A DNA stretch of 64,000 nt from CAYRHJ01 sp964424105 (GTDB lineage: Bacteria; Planctomycetota; Phycisphaerae; UBA1845), in contig CAYRHJ010000024.1 in the NCBI GenBank assembly GCA_964424105.1, positions 10,255 through 74,254 on the forward strand, read 5' to 3'. Below the pieces are notes generated by a model, which did no database searches, had not been told where the DNA came from, and was given only the letters and a program-made list of their open reading frames with translations. Below are positions 46,574-55,772 of this stretch, piece by piece (the stretch's first letter is position 1; each line of letters begins with the position of its first letter). Both the position numbers and the translations under genes were made by a program.

Positions 46574-46742
46574 GGAGTGTGCCGGAGAGCCTGTGTTTGA
46601 GCGCAGCGCGACTCCGATCGACAATTGAATATGATCTGTCGGACGATTAGATAGACAGCAGCCCGGCCGTTGCGGGAGGCTTGTTAGAGAATAGGCCGAC
46701 GCGAAGGAGTGCTTTTTAGCCCTCCCTTGCGTCGGTTTTTTT
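46574..46742 (+). ncRNA. Candidate structured small RNA, about 169 nt (possibly 6S-like)
   Basis: Bounded by the consensus promoter and an intrinsic terminator, with no protein frame. The sequence folds into a rod by hand: outer arms AGCCU/AGGCU, next CGCAGCG/CGUUGCG (one G-U), and an inner hairpin GACA...UGUC within CCGA/UCGG. Internal loops separate these stems. Size and rod shape recall 6S RNA, but I find no diagnostic 6S sequence, so the class is only a guess. Its transcription start is inferred from the promoter. Confidence 0.6.
46696..46742 (+). terminator. Strong rho-independent terminator of the small RNA gene
   Basis: Stem CCGACGC/GCGTCGG (46696-46702 and 46729-46735) extended by AAGGAG/CTCCCTT pairing, loop with TTTTTA, then seven Ts. 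The stem is 7 bp plus a mismatched extension. Confidence 0.9.
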
Positions 46743-46905
46743 GTTTGTGTGGCTCGAGGACTCCGCCATTGATCCAATGAGGAATCCGTGGAAGTCCGCC
46801 CTGTTGTTCGAAGTCGCAGTCGTCGCCGGGTGTCACGACACCTCGCATCCCTGCGTCACCCACAAGGGGTGGCGCAATAGCAACTGGTTGAAAGGAAAAC
46901 AACTC

Positions 46906-47724
46906 ATGGTCGTTCGATCGATTTCACTGCTCTTGGCGCTGTTGTTCTTGCCCGTCCATTCCGGCTGCGTGGAGCTTGTCCCTGGGACACTGGGGGAGTC
47001 CGCGGTCATCGTCGGAACCTTTTCCTCGCCGGCCAAGGTCGGAGGCCTCTCGTCCGTAGCCCAGGTCGGCTGTCCGAATGCCGTGGTGATATTGAACGGC
47101 GCCGTCGTCCCCATCTTGCTGGATGACGACTGTGCATTCTTGATCGACGAAGTTCGGCCCGCGGAAAGCGTTGTTTTGACGATCGAGCTTCCCGACCTGG
47201 GCGTGAGCGGTACGATCGCGCTGGAAAGCGTCGGGGCGGCTGAACTGATCGAAATCCTCGTCGAGACCGCTGAGAACGGGCTGAGCCTTTCCGTCGTGCG
47301 CCGCGCCATTCCCGATGTGGACTTTCAACTTCCTCTCTTGATCGGCGGCAACAACGTCACCCTTTTTCTTCCCGCGGGCATCTACAATCAAGCGTTGACC
47401 GTCCAGGGCAACAACTTCACGCTCATAGGCGACTCCGGCGATGATTGCGGCGATCGGGGTTGGACCACGATCACCCAGGGTGTGGTGGTGGAAGGAAACA
47501 ACGCCACGTTCCGCAACATCCGGTTTGAGGGACCGGTGGAAATCCTGGGAAATAACGCGAGTTTCATTAACACCTGCATCGGCGACGAACTCATCATCTT
47601 CGGAAACAACACCGAATTCAACAATCGCAATCGCGATTCTGACGACGACGATGATGACGACGATGACGACGACGATGATGACGACGACGATGACGACGAT
47701 GACGATGATGACGATGACGATTAA
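46906..47724 (+). CDS. Beta-helix lipoprotein-like protein ending in 27 consecutive aspartates
   Basis: Starts MVVRSISLLLALLFLPVHSGC with Cys21 as a possible lipobox Cys, though the residues before it (VHSGC) fit poorly. A body with repeats of the form GNNxxF/L (IGGNNVTLFL, VQGNNFTLIG, VEGNNATFRN, LGNNASFIN, FGNNTEFNN) about every 20 residues indicates a right-handed parallel beta-helix. The last 27 residues (246-272, bases 47641-47721) are all Asp, written only with GAC and GAT. ATG 46906 is preceded by AAAGGA; an upstream TTG frame starts inside the small-RNA terminator and is unlikely. The family is not known to me; a role at the surface, with cation binding by the tail, is speculation. 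Confidence 0.78.
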   Translation: MVVRSISLLLALLFLPVHSGCVELVPGTLGESAVIVGTFSSPAKVGGLSSVAQVGCPNAVVILNGAVVPILLDDDCAFLIDEVRPAESVVLTIELPDLGVSGTIALESVGAAELIEILVETAENGLSLSVVRRAIPDVDFQLPLLIGGNNVTLFLPAGIYNQALTVQGNNFTLIGDSGDDCGDRGWTTITQGVVVEGNNATFRNIRFEGPVEILGNNASFINTCIGDELIIFGNNTEFNNRNRDSDDDDDDDDDDDDDDDDDDDDDDDDDDD

Positions 47725-47962
47725 CCTGGATGATTGGCGAGCGCGAGTCTCACTGCGGTAACCTGATGGGGTCAATGCCAATCCTGGCTAGTATTCCGAA
47801 CGGCTCCACGGGGTTACGCTACTTCTTCCAGGCGCCCTTTCCGATGCGTTTGCAGGATGCTGCGTAAACGGGTCAGATCCTGGTGGTCGCACACCGTCCG
47901 CAGGTGCGGTTCGATGTCCAGCAAGGTCGCAGCCGGCTGGCGAGGGCTTCGATGCCGCCTGA

Positions 47963-48150
47963 TCATGCGCGATCCACAAGAATTGGAGATATCTTCGCAT
48001 GCGGCCGTCGATGGTTATAGTCGCGCCGCCACGCGGCGCCCAGCACGTTGGCTTCGCGGAGGTCGGCGACGTCTTCGGCGTTGAGAAACTCGACGCGCCG
48101 CCACAGTCCAAACGGTTGCTTAATGATTCTGGTCTTCGTACAAGCAACGC
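47963..48150 (-). pseudogene. Relic of an IS3-family transposase (C-terminal end)
   Basis: In one minus-strand frame the sequence reads LWRRVEFLNAEDVADLREA, then WRRDYNHRRPHAKISPI, ending at TGA 47963-47965. This is the catalytic C-terminus pattern of IS3-type orfB products (RDELLN...LREA...WRRxYNxxRPHSSLG). Upstream no orfA or complete DDE region is intact, and no terminal repeats were seen. It lies in the 508-bp gap after the poly-Asp gene and ends just past the 3' end of the glycosyltransferase gene. Confidence 0.6.
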
Positions 48151-48232
48151 CTGTTTCGATCGGAGTTCCGACAATTCCTCTGCGATCCGACGCGCGAGCG
48201 GCTCTGCTCCATCAGGGTTGAGTTGCGTCACT

Positions 48233-49486
48233 TCATAGAATTGGCTGTTCGGATCGGAGCTTCCTAGATTGTCCGATCGATAGCGGAGTAGAGTCGTGCC
48301 TACCCGAGCGCTGGAATTCGACCGCGCCAAGCAAGACCTCGTGCGTCTCCCGCGCCACCGTCGCCCATGTTCGGACGGACTTGGAAACCCGCGGGCCAGG
48401 CATTCGATCGATCACCCGCCGCACAGACCGCAGAAGTTCCGCCTGATCTCCAACGGGCACCAAAACTCCGCTTGAACCGTCAATGACCTCCCCGTTGCCT
48501 CCCACGTCCGTACAAACAACAGGCAAACCCACCGCAACAGCCTCGTAAAGTGCATTGCACCAACCTTCGTTGTCAGTCGGAAGCACGAAGAGATCAGCCG
48601 CCCGCAACCATTCAGCCACGCAATCCGGCGGCAATGCACCGGTAAACGTCACCACGTCCTGCAAACCGAGGTCACAAACTTCACGACGTAGACGCCCCTC
48701 CCAAGGTTCCTCAGCCCCATCTTGCCCGACGATGACATAGCGCGCTCTGGCGTTGTGTCGCAGCAATTCGGGAAGAATTCGCAACACACGATGAAAACCT
48801 TTCCGAGGGCACAAATGACCAACCGTTATCAGCAGAATCTCGTCCGCAGCTCGTCCCAGGTGCCGACGAGCAGCTTGGCCATCACCCGGATTGAAGATCG
48901 AGTCATCAACGCCGTTAGGGATCACGTGAATCTTCTCGCCCGGAATTCCAAGCCGAACAGCCTGATTCTTGAGATCACCCGACACCGCTATGACCGTAGC
49001 CGCCCTGTTCAGCGCCCAAATGATCGACCGTCGTTTCATCGCGTCAGCGACAAACCGACCCAACACCCCGCGCAAAGTGACACTGAACGGAAGCCCCAGC
49101 TTTTGCGCTAGCCGCGCCGCCGCAACTCCGTCGGGCCAACTGAAATGAGCATCCAAAAAATCGACCGACAATTTATTTTTCCAAGCAGACAGCAACGGCA
49201 AAACCGTACCCGCGTACAACGCCGGATTCAAAAAATGTCCAATCCGTGGAACGTAACGCATGGCCAAGCGATGCACTTCCGGCACCCCGTCGTTGACCAG
49301 CGGCCGTTGATAGTCACACGCTCCCAGTTCGACATCAGCCGCCATTTTCCAGAACGGAATTGGCATAGGTTGAATAACGCGGACCGTATCCAACCGGGAA
49401 AGGGCGCGAAGTCGTTCGCGAACGAATAGGCCCGCCATCGGCTGACTAGGTGACGGATAACATAAAGACAGGCTGACAATATTCAC
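48233..49486 (-). CDS. Glycosyltransferase family 4
   Basis: GT-B retaining transferase of the polysaccharide cluster. N-terminal Rossmann half: MNIVSLSLCYPSPSQPMAGLFVRERL (no Walker motif). C-terminal half: VIAVSGDLKNQAVRLGIPGEKIHVIPNGVD, LITVGHLCPRKGFHRVLRILP, and the donor motif FVLPTDNEGWCNALYEAVAVGLPVVCTDVGGNGEV with the EX7E glutamates. It is the last gene of the minus-strand operon. The final ~25 residues look unconserved and end beside the IS3 relic. Confidence 0.9.
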   Translation of the reverse strand: MNIVSLSLCYPSPSQPMAGLFVRERLRALSRLDTVRVIQPMPIPFWKMAADVELGACDYQRPLVNDGVPEVHRLAMRYVPRIGHFLNPALYAGTVLPLLSAWKNKLSVDFLDAHFSWPDGVAAARLAQKLGLPFSVTLRGVLGRFVADAMKRRSIIWALNRAATVIAVSGDLKNQAVRLGIPGEKIHVIPNGVDDSIFNPGDGQAARRHLGRAADEILLITVGHLCPRKGFHRVLRILPELLRHNARARYVIVGQDGAEEPWEGRLRREVCDLGLQDVVTFTGALPPDCVAEWLRAADLFVLPTDNEGWCNALYEAVAVGLPVVCTDVGGNGEVIDGSSGVLVPVGDQAELLRSVRRVIDRMPGPRVSKSVRTWATVARETHEVLLGAVEFQRSGRHDSTPLSIGQSRKLRSEQPIL

Positions 49487-49489
49487 GGA

Positions 49490-51406
49490 TTAATCGGCGC
49501 CGACGGTTGCCAACGCCCCGCTATCGACGACAGGCGTCATGCGTCGAGAAATGAGATTCTGCTTCAGCCACTGTTCCAGCATTAGGAAGGACCAAATTCG
49601 GGCACCCATGCCCCGTCGGCCTTGTTGGAGCTGTTCCCATGCAACGGCGACGGATCGGCGATCCAACCAACGCGAAATTTCAGAATCGCTATTCAATACA
49701 ATATCATGAACGCAATCGTGCAACGGCCCTGCCATCCATCGATCCAGCGGTACTTCGAAACCACGTTTGACCCGCCGGACGCTCTCACTACCGAGTGCCG
49801 GCTCCATCGCCTTTCGCAACCCGTATTTTCCGGTACCGCCCTGGATTTTCAAATGCCTGGGCAATCTCGCCATCGTCTGAACAAACGGCGTGTCGAGCAA
49901 GGGAACACGCACTTCCAAACCGAAGGCCATGCTGGCCCGATCGACTTTGCAAAGGACACCATCCGCCAACCAAGTCTTGAAATCAACGTATTGTGCGCGA
50001 GACAGATCATCGCGTGAGGAGCATTGCTTGAAATGATGGCGAAGCACTTCGAACGGTGAATAGTCTTTCAGAAAGCTCGCGGCTTCGTCGTTCAGCAGGG
50101 CGCGCGTTTCTTCCGGATCAAACCAAGCGACGTCGAGATAGTGCGCATATTCGAGATTCTCTGTCAGCCCAGCCGCGGCACTGCGTCCCCGTCGCCCCGC
50201 GGCTGCGGCCATCGTCTTCACCAACGAGCGAGTGTATCGCCCCGCGGTCCATGGCCTGATCCATCGTTCGTGACCGCGGCGAATGTACCGCGAGTAACCG
50301 GCGAAAAGCTCATCTCCACCATCGCCGGAGAGCACCACCTTGACGTGCTCCCGCGCCGCTTTGCTGATGAGATGCGTCGGTATGGCTGACGGGTCGGCGA
50401 ACGGCTCGTCGAAGCTTTCCGGCAGTTGATCCACCACGGCAAGCGGATTGGGAAAAATTTCCTGTTCTCGGTGACGCGTGCCAAGTCGACTGGCCAGATC
50501 GCGTGCGGGCGCTCGTTCGTCGAATCGCGATTCGTGAAAACCCGCGGTAAACGTCTGTAGCCCGGCGTATCCGCTATCCGCGGCTGCCGCGACCACCGCG
50601 CTGGAATCCAGCCCGCCGCTGACAAATGCGCCCACCGGCACATCGGAAACCAAGTTGTATTCGACGCTGCGGGCGATTCCGTCGCGAATGACTTCCATCC
50701 AATCGGAATCCACAAGGAACGGATCGGCCTCAAATGCAACGTTCCAATACTGCTGAACCTTGATGCGACCGTCTGACGAAATCAGTCTTTCAGCAGGTTG
50801 CAGCTTGAAAACGTCTTGAAGAATCGTACCCGGTGAAGGGATGTAATGAAACGTGAGGTACTGATGCAGACTGTGAAGATCAAGCTCCCGGCCCACCGCG
50901 GCATGTTCCATCAAGGCCGTAAGCGTGGACGCAAAAACCAGCGTCGCCCCATTGTGAATATAATACAGCGGTTTGACACCAACCGGATCGCGGGCCAACA
51001 TCAACGAGCGGTGTGCTTCGTCCCAGATGGCCAACGCAAACATGCCTCGAAGGCGTGTCACGCAATCGGCACCCATCTCCTCGTACAAATGTACGATCAC
51101 TTCGCTGTCACACTGCGTACGAAAGCGATGCCCTCGGCTGACCAATTCGCGTCGCAACTCTTTGTAATTGTAAATCTCACCGTTGCACACCAGCCAAACG
51201 GTTTCGTCTTCATTAGCCAGCGGTTGCCGTCCTTCGTGCGGGTCGATGATGGCCAGGCGGGAATGACCCAAGACGGCCGTACGCAGCGTTCGGATGCCGC
51301 GGGCGTCCGGGCCCCGGTTCCGCAATCGCCCGACCATCCGCGTCAAGGTGTGACGGTCTTGCTGTGATAGCGTTCGATCGGAAACGATACCGGCGATTCC
51401 GCACAT
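49490..51406 (-). CDS. Asparagine synthetase B-type amidotransferase of the polysaccharide cluster
   Basis: Class II glutamine amidotransferase: catalytic Cys2 (MCGIAGIVSD), RNRGPDARG and LACNGEIYNYKELR-like glutaminase motifs, then a PP-loop synthetase domain (PVGAFVSGGLDSSAVVAAAA) and ASMAFGLEVRVPLLD. Length 638 aa. In exosortase/EPS clusters such proteins probably amidate sugar acids or glycan components rather than make free asparagine; here that is inferred from the neighbours. Its 5' end overlaps the 3' end of the upstream glycosyltransferase gene by 64 bp. Confidence 0.9.
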   Translation of the reverse strand: MCGIAGIVSDRTLSQQDRHTLTRMVGRLRNRGPDARGIRTLRTAVLGHSRLAIIDPHEGRQPLANEDETVWLVCNGEIYNYKELRRELVSRGHRFRTQCDSEVIVHLYEEMGADCVTRLRGMFALAIWDEAHRSLMLARDPVGVKPLYYIHNGATLVFASTLTALMEHAAVGRELDLHSLHQYLTFHYIPSPGTILQDVFKLQPAERLISSDGRIKVQQYWNVAFEADPFLVDSDWMEVIRDGIARSVEYNLVSDVPVGAFVSGGLDSSAVVAAAADSGYAGLQTFTAGFHESRFDERAPARDLASRLGTRHREQEIFPNPLAVVDQLPESFDEPFADPSAIPTHLISKAAREHVKVVLSGDGGDELFAGYSRYIRRGHERWIRPWTAGRYTRSLVKTMAAAAGRRGRSAAAGLTENLEYAHYLDVAWFDPEETRALLNDEAASFLKDYSPFEVLRHHFKQCSSRDDLSRAQYVDFKTWLADGVLCKVDRASMAFGLEVRVPLLDTPFVQTMARLPRHLKIQGGTGKYGLRKAMEPALGSESVRRVKRGFEVPLDRWMAGPLHDCVHDIVLNSDSEISRWLDRRSVAVAWEQLQQGRRGMGARIWSFLMLEQWLKQNLISRRMTPVVDSGALATVGAD

Positions 51407-52644
51407 GGCGTGACCTCCGTCAGGTTCGATTGAGGCAACCGAAGTCGTGATTCATAGAACCGCTGGTACTCGCGCGCGACCCGAAAGGGATCACCTAGCC
51501 GCGCGACGCGACGTCGTGATTCAGCGCCGAACTTTTTTCGGCGACGATCATCACTCGCCAGTGTGATCAACGCATGGGCCAGAGCGTCGGCGTCGTCCGG
51601 CGACACAACCAAGCCGCCCTGACCGTGCCCCACAATGTCCGCATGATCACCAACGGCTGTCACTACCATCGGCAAGCCGCAGCCCATAGCTTCAAGAACG
51701 GCGTGGCTGATCTGCTCGTATCGGCTGGCATTGACAAAAATATCGGCTGCGTGCAGCGTTTCGACGGGGTTCTTGACCGTTCCAAGCCATCGTATGGACG
51801 CTTTGGCAGGAAGATTCGCGGATTTTTTCTGAAGAACGGGGCGAAGCGGGCCATCACCGGCAACCAGCAGCCGCAATCTCGGTACGGCTTCCGCCGCCAG
51901 CGCCAAGGCATCAATAACCGTGGAATGACCCTTCACGGGATAAAGTGAACCGACCATCGCGATGACGAAATCGTCATCCGACATTCCCAGTTTCGACCGT
52001 ACCGTCTGTTTCTCCGCGGGACTAGCCGGCTTGAATTGCCGGTAGTCAATTCCATTTGCGATGGTAAGGATCTGTTCCGGGCTAATTCCTAGATCGTCGG
52101 AGAGTTGCCGTCGAGCGGCCTGGGATACGGTGGTGAAGTGGTATTTCCGCAGTCCCAGGCATCGCCCCATCAGCCGGCGTCGACCGCTGAATCCGTGCGG
52201 AGTTTCCAGGCCATGAAAGCCCAACACCAATTGCGGTCGGCGTTCGAATCGTCGATTCAAATTGTGGCGTTCGACCGTGCGACCGGCGCAAGAGTCAGGC
52301 TGCGAACCACGGCTCGCGAGCCGGCAGGCCACGACGGAGTCAAACCAGGTCGGCCAGTTTCTGGCGTGCACCAGGTCTGCCTTCGTGCGGCGAATGACAT
52401 GAGCCAATTGGACCGCTGCAAACCGGCCGTGTTCTTTCTTCGCCACGGACGCCAGCTCGACATGACTGGGAAGCTCCGCCGCAAGTGGCCCCGCCTCGTC
52501 CAACGTGCAGACAACGTGCCGCCACGAATCGCGCGAAGTGAGGCCCAACCAGTTGACCAGCCCGCGTTGCAAGCCGCCCTGTTCAAGCGAGGGAACGACG
52601 TGCACCACTGTTGTGTAGCAGGGGGTTTTGTTGTATCCAGCCAT
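51343..52644 (-). CDS. Glycosyltransferase family 4
   Basis: GT-B enzyme. It begins VVHVVPSLEQGGLQRGLVNWL, has VIRRTKADLVHARNWP, then YHFTTVSQAARRQLSDDLGISPEQILTIANGID and VIAMVGSLYPVKGHSTVIDALALAAEAVPRLRLLVAGDGP. The donor site is FVNASRYEQISHAVLEAMGCGLPMVVTAVGDHADIV. I chose ATG 52644 (MAGYNKTPCY), as the longer frame adds a poor leader inside the ligase gene. It overlaps genes at both ends (62 bp with the ligase, 64 bp with asnB). Confidence 0.88.
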   Translation of the reverse strand: MAGYNKTPCYTTVVHVVPSLEQGGLQRGLVNWLGLTSRDSWRHVVCTLDEAGPLAAELPSHVELASVAKKEHGRFAAVQLAHVIRRTKADLVHARNWPTWFDSVVACRLASRGSQPDSCAGRTVERHNLNRRFERRPQLVLGFHGLETPHGFSGRRRLMGRCLGLRKYHFTTVSQAARRQLSDDLGISPEQILTIANGIDYRQFKPASPAEKQTVRSKLGMSDDDFVIAMVGSLYPVKGHSTVIDALALAAEAVPRLRLLVAGDGPLRPVLQKKSANLPAKASIRWLGTVKNPVETLHAADIFVNASRYEQISHAVLEAMGCGLPMVVTAVGDHADIVGHGQGGLVVSPDDADALAHALITLASDDRRRKKFGAESRRRVARLGDPFRVAREYQRFYESRLRLPQSNLTEVTPCAESPVSFPIERYHSKTVTP

Positions 52645-53962
52645 CGATATCCCAATGGGGCGGAGGTTGCCCGGCCCGCATTTGCATGGCCACGCGCTCA
52701 CGAATGACGACTCGCTTCAAACAACCAGGCAATGCCAGAATCCACCAAAACGCCTCGGTATACAGTCGTTCAGTGAAGCATTGCGTTCCAGTGCAAATGA
52801 TCAGCGACACGATCAAACCGAAGGCCATGTACCGCGTCCAGGCCGAGTCTTCCGTGTGGCGAGCTTGCCACAGACATTGAAAACACTGCACGAACGAAGT
52901 AATAAGCAACGCAACGAAAACAATGAATCCCTGAAGACCCAGCTCCGTCCAACATAGCATGAAAGTGTTGTGTGCGGCCCGGCGACCGAGTGTGGGATTC
53001 ACAACGGCCATCATGGAACTGAAGTTGCCGATGCCAATGCCCAAGGGGTGATCGCGGATCATCTGCCAGGCGTCTTGCCAGATTTCCAAACGATACGAAA
53101 CCGCCGGATCATCCATCAGGGTTTCCTGACTGCGCATGGTTCCCATTCTCTCCCAGTAGGGACTGTCCGTCAGTGCATAACCGCAACCCAGTGCAATGAA
53201 CATGGCAATGTACGTCTTGAATCGATGTCGACGAGGTGCGAACAGACACGTCGCGATGGCCCCGCAGACGAGTCCGACGAAAGCGGATCGGGTTCGGCAC
53301 AAGACGACGGTATTGATGGTCAATGCGCCGCCCAGACCAATCACGCTTCGAGCCAGCCACGATCGATTGATCATGAAGAACGCCCCGATGATGGGAAGCA
53401 TCATGGCCATATGGGCCGCCAATCCCGAAGCGTGTCTGAAATCCGGCCCGCCCACTTGATCCAACCGACCTCGTGCAAAGGCACCTCGCGGCGCCGTCCA
53501 CGCGTCGTATCCTATGTAAATGCTTCCAAAGACAAGCGTCCACATCACTATCGTGTAGTTTCGCTTGTTCGTGGTGACGCGAGAAAGACAGAACACGAAC
53601 ACCATGATCTTGACGAACTTATCCAGTAGAACGTCCGATTCACGCGACAGTCCCACGCCCGTCAACTCGCTCAGCAACACAATGAGGACCATTACCATGG
53701 CCAATGTGTCCCATAGGCTCAACGCGGGTCTCACCGAGTCCATGCGATGGGCGTTAAGGACTATCCCAATGATCATGCAGACCGCCGCCGTCATCGAGTA
53801 ACGAATTTCAAATGGCGCCAGCGGAATGTGCCACCAGGCGTGTTCGGGAAAAATCTGATAGACCAACATGTAGTTGGCAACACCGATAATCGGGATGGCC
53901 AACGAAACCGTTGACAGTCCGAAGAAGATGATTAGAAACGCGATACTTCGTAAAGGAAACAT
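52583..53962 (-). CDS. O-antigen ligase/polymerase-like membrane protein (Wzy/WaaL)
   Basis: About ten to twelve transmembrane helices (FLIIFFGLSTVSLAIPIIGV, MTAAVCMIIGIVLN, LAMVMVLIVLLSELTGVGL, VIGLGGALTINTVVLCRTRSAFVGLVCG...). The large periplasmic loop contains RLEIWQDAWQMIRDHPLGIGIGNFSSMMA and AHNTFMLCWTELGLQGFIVFVALL, the Wzy_C pattern, with the PHxxH-like His-Asn near AAHNTF. N-terminal NYMLVYQIFPEHAWWHI resembles the exosortase-associated O-glycosylation ligase group. It has 459 aa. It polymerises or transfers the lipid-linked glycan. Confidence 0.85.
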   Translation of the reverse strand: MFPLRSIAFLIIFFGLSTVSLAIPIIGVANYMLVYQIFPEHAWWHIPLAPFEIRYSMTAAVCMIIGIVLNAHRMDSVRPALSLWDTLAMVMVLIVLLSELTGVGLSRESDVLLDKFVKIMVFVFCLSRVTTNKRNYTIVMWTLVFGSIYIGYDAWTAPRGAFARGRLDQVGGPDFRHASGLAAHMAMMLPIIGAFFMINRSWLARSVIGLGGALTINTVVLCRTRSAFVGLVCGAIATCLFAPRRHRFKTYIAMFIALGCGYALTDSPYWERMGTMRSQETLMDDPAVSYRLEIWQDAWQMIRDHPLGIGIGNFSSMMAVVNPTLGRRAAHNTFMLCWTELGLQGFIVFVALLITSFVQCFQCLWQARHTEDSAWTRYMAFGLIVSLIICTGTQCFTERLYTEAFWWILALPGCLKRVVIRERVAMQMRAGQPPPHWDIDGWIQQNPLLHNSGARRSLA

Positions 53963-54068
53963 TTCAGGTCATCCGCGATCCAGCAGGGATACCGACCCAA
54001 CTCGTCCGCATGATCGCATTCGTCAAGCTTCCGAGCATGACACGGTCCTAGGGCGCCTAACTATTTCA

Positions 54069-54093
54069 GAGCCGCGACCGTCAGAGAGCGGAC
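54069..54093 (+). repeat. Dispersed repeat family A
   Basis: Copy with one base change (CAGAGAG) in the 170-bp spacer between the ligase and the next glycosyltransferase gene. Confidence 0.75.
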
Positions 54094-54132
54094 ATGCTTG
54101 GCGTTCTACCTCAATCGCCTCAATCAAACTAT

Positions 54133-55494
54133 TCAAAACTCAACTGAGGCCAATGCCCGGCGCGGAGTATGACTCTGCGAGTCGCCTCGGCAGCGATCAC
54201 AGGTCCACTTGGCCTTCGCAAACCTTGCCTTGCCTCGAAATGGACCGTCAGCCGATGTCAATTGTCGAAGCAACATCGGCATCCACTTGTCGGCAAGAAG
54301 CTCACTGAGCACCTTTCGTCCGGCGCCAGCCAATTGATCACGTGTATTCCTGTCGCGGAGCAATTGAATAGCCCGATCGATCGATGCTACGTCATGGCTA
54401 TTGACTACAAGTCCGCAACCCGTTTCGCGAACAAACCTGTCAACGAACGAATATCGCGGAACGATGGCCAGGATAGGACGACCGATCTCCAGATAGTCGA
54501 TGAGTTTAGATGGAAAACATCCCATGGTTTCATTGTGACAAACGGTATGGCTTCCCAACACTACGACGGCTACGTCTGCGGACTCGATGGCCCGTTGCAC
54601 TTGGTCATTCGGCTTCCATGACGCACCCATGTTCCCTAGCAATCCATGACACGCCTGCGGGGGCGAGAAAAACATGGCCTTAACGTCCTTCGCGCCACGA
54701 ACTGCGGCAGCATACGCCTCAATCGCACCGAAATGAGGCTCGTAGACATTGCCGCTGTATATCAAATGGAGATCGCGGCGAGCAGGCGGCAACTGCAATG
54801 GCATGTGGCCACGGGAAGTGCAGTGTGGCAGCACCCACGACTTTTCAATACCCCGCCGCCGATAATGTTCCGCAAATTCCGCGGTAGGTACAATCACAAG
54901 CGATGCATCGCGTAAACACTGATAATCAAATGCACGCCAAAACCGGCGCCGCAACGGATTTCGAAAAACACTGCCCTCCGCCAAGAGATCGTGCATGTAA
55001 ACGATGAGCGGTAAACTCAATCGACGCGCAATCCACCAGCCTGCCAACAAGCTGTAGCGGTGCGGGTAGACGGCCAATACGCGGTCGACTCGCTGGCGCC
55101 GATGCACTTCGTCAGCCTTGTGAGTCATGCGACGAATCGTGCTTGCGACTGCGGGCATCAATGCCCAGCCCGGCGTCACTTGATCATCGTGGGGCCAATG
55201 CACCAATTCCCTTTCCACCGGAAGATCGTAATCCAGCGAACAGTCCGCCGACGCCTCGGCAAACCATCGAGTCAACACGCGGAACGCACCGCTCGGTGCC
55301 GCCTCAAAAAGGCGACGCAGTACATGCGCAGACGCCCGATTCGTCGGCGGCCAATGCCACGTCACGATCAACGTGTGAAGCGTTGTCGTTTCCGAATTCA
55401 GCGAAGGAATGTCATTGTCATGCAGCAATGGATCAAACCTCGAATTAGGCCAAGACGTCACGCAGCCAGTTTTTTCGGACGGAGTCCGCGCCAA
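54133..55494 (-). CDS. Glycosyltransferase family 4-like protein
   Basis: GT-B fold: LHTLIVTWHWPPTNRASAHVLRRLFEAAP at the N-terminus, RVDRVLAVYPHRYSLLAGWWIARRLSLPLIVYMHDLLAEG, SLVIVPTAEFAEHYRRRGIEKSWVLPHC, and the sugar-nucleotide half DLHLIYSGNVYEPHFGAIEA and NETMGCFPSKLIDYLEIGRPILAIVPRYS. The EX7E pair is less clear than in its neighbours. At 453 aa it has a possible N-terminal extension of ~35 residues; an internal start is possible. It has a C-terminal Cys-rich stretch (WTCDRCRGDSQSH). Confidence 0.8.
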   Translation of the reverse strand: MARTPSEKTGCVTSWPNSRFDPLLHDNDIPSLNSETTTLHTLIVTWHWPPTNRASAHVLRRLFEAAPSGAFRVLTRWFAEASADCSLDYDLPVERELVHWPHDDQVTPGWALMPAVASTIRRMTHKADEVHRRQRVDRVLAVYPHRYSLLAGWWIARRLSLPLIVYMHDLLAEGSVFRNPLRRRFWRAFDYQCLRDASLVIVPTAEFAEHYRRRGIEKSWVLPHCTSRGHMPLQLPPARRDLHLIYSGNVYEPHFGAIEAYAAAVRGAKDVKAMFFSPPQACHGLLGNMGASWKPNDQVQRAIESADVAVVVLGSHTVCHNETMGCFPSKLIDYLEIGRPILAIVPRYSFVDRFVRETGCGLVVNSHDVASIDRAIQLLRDRNTRDQLAGAGRKVLSELLADKWMPMLLRQLTSADGPFRGKARFAKAKWTCDRCRGDSQSHTPRRALASVEF

Positions 55495-55772
55495 GTTATC
55501 GGCTGACCGGTCGATTCGTTCGACCTAAAAGCGTGCGCACCCGCGCCATCCAAAGTCGAGGGTCATAACTTTCCGTTTCTAACAAAGCGTATTCCGTCGG
55601 CAGACCAGGATCACAACAGAACTGCAACCTCATTGTAGTCCGATAATAAAGTGTATGGAGATTCGGGGGCGGGCCTCTCGACGTCGCGACCGTTGGGCAG
55701 CAACCGAGAAGACGTCACCGCCAGCCAATGCACGCTCATAATGCCGCTGGATCGGCAATGACGTTCTGCCGC

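Noticed and set aside
46118..46777. 219-codon minus-strand frame across the small RNA gene
   Set aside because: No recognisable domain; it runs through a strong promoter and terminator on the other strand.
47788..48330. 180-codon minus-strand frame after the glycosyltransferase
   Set aside because: It is out of frame with the IS3 signature and does not resemble a protein; I annotate the relic in the other frame instead.
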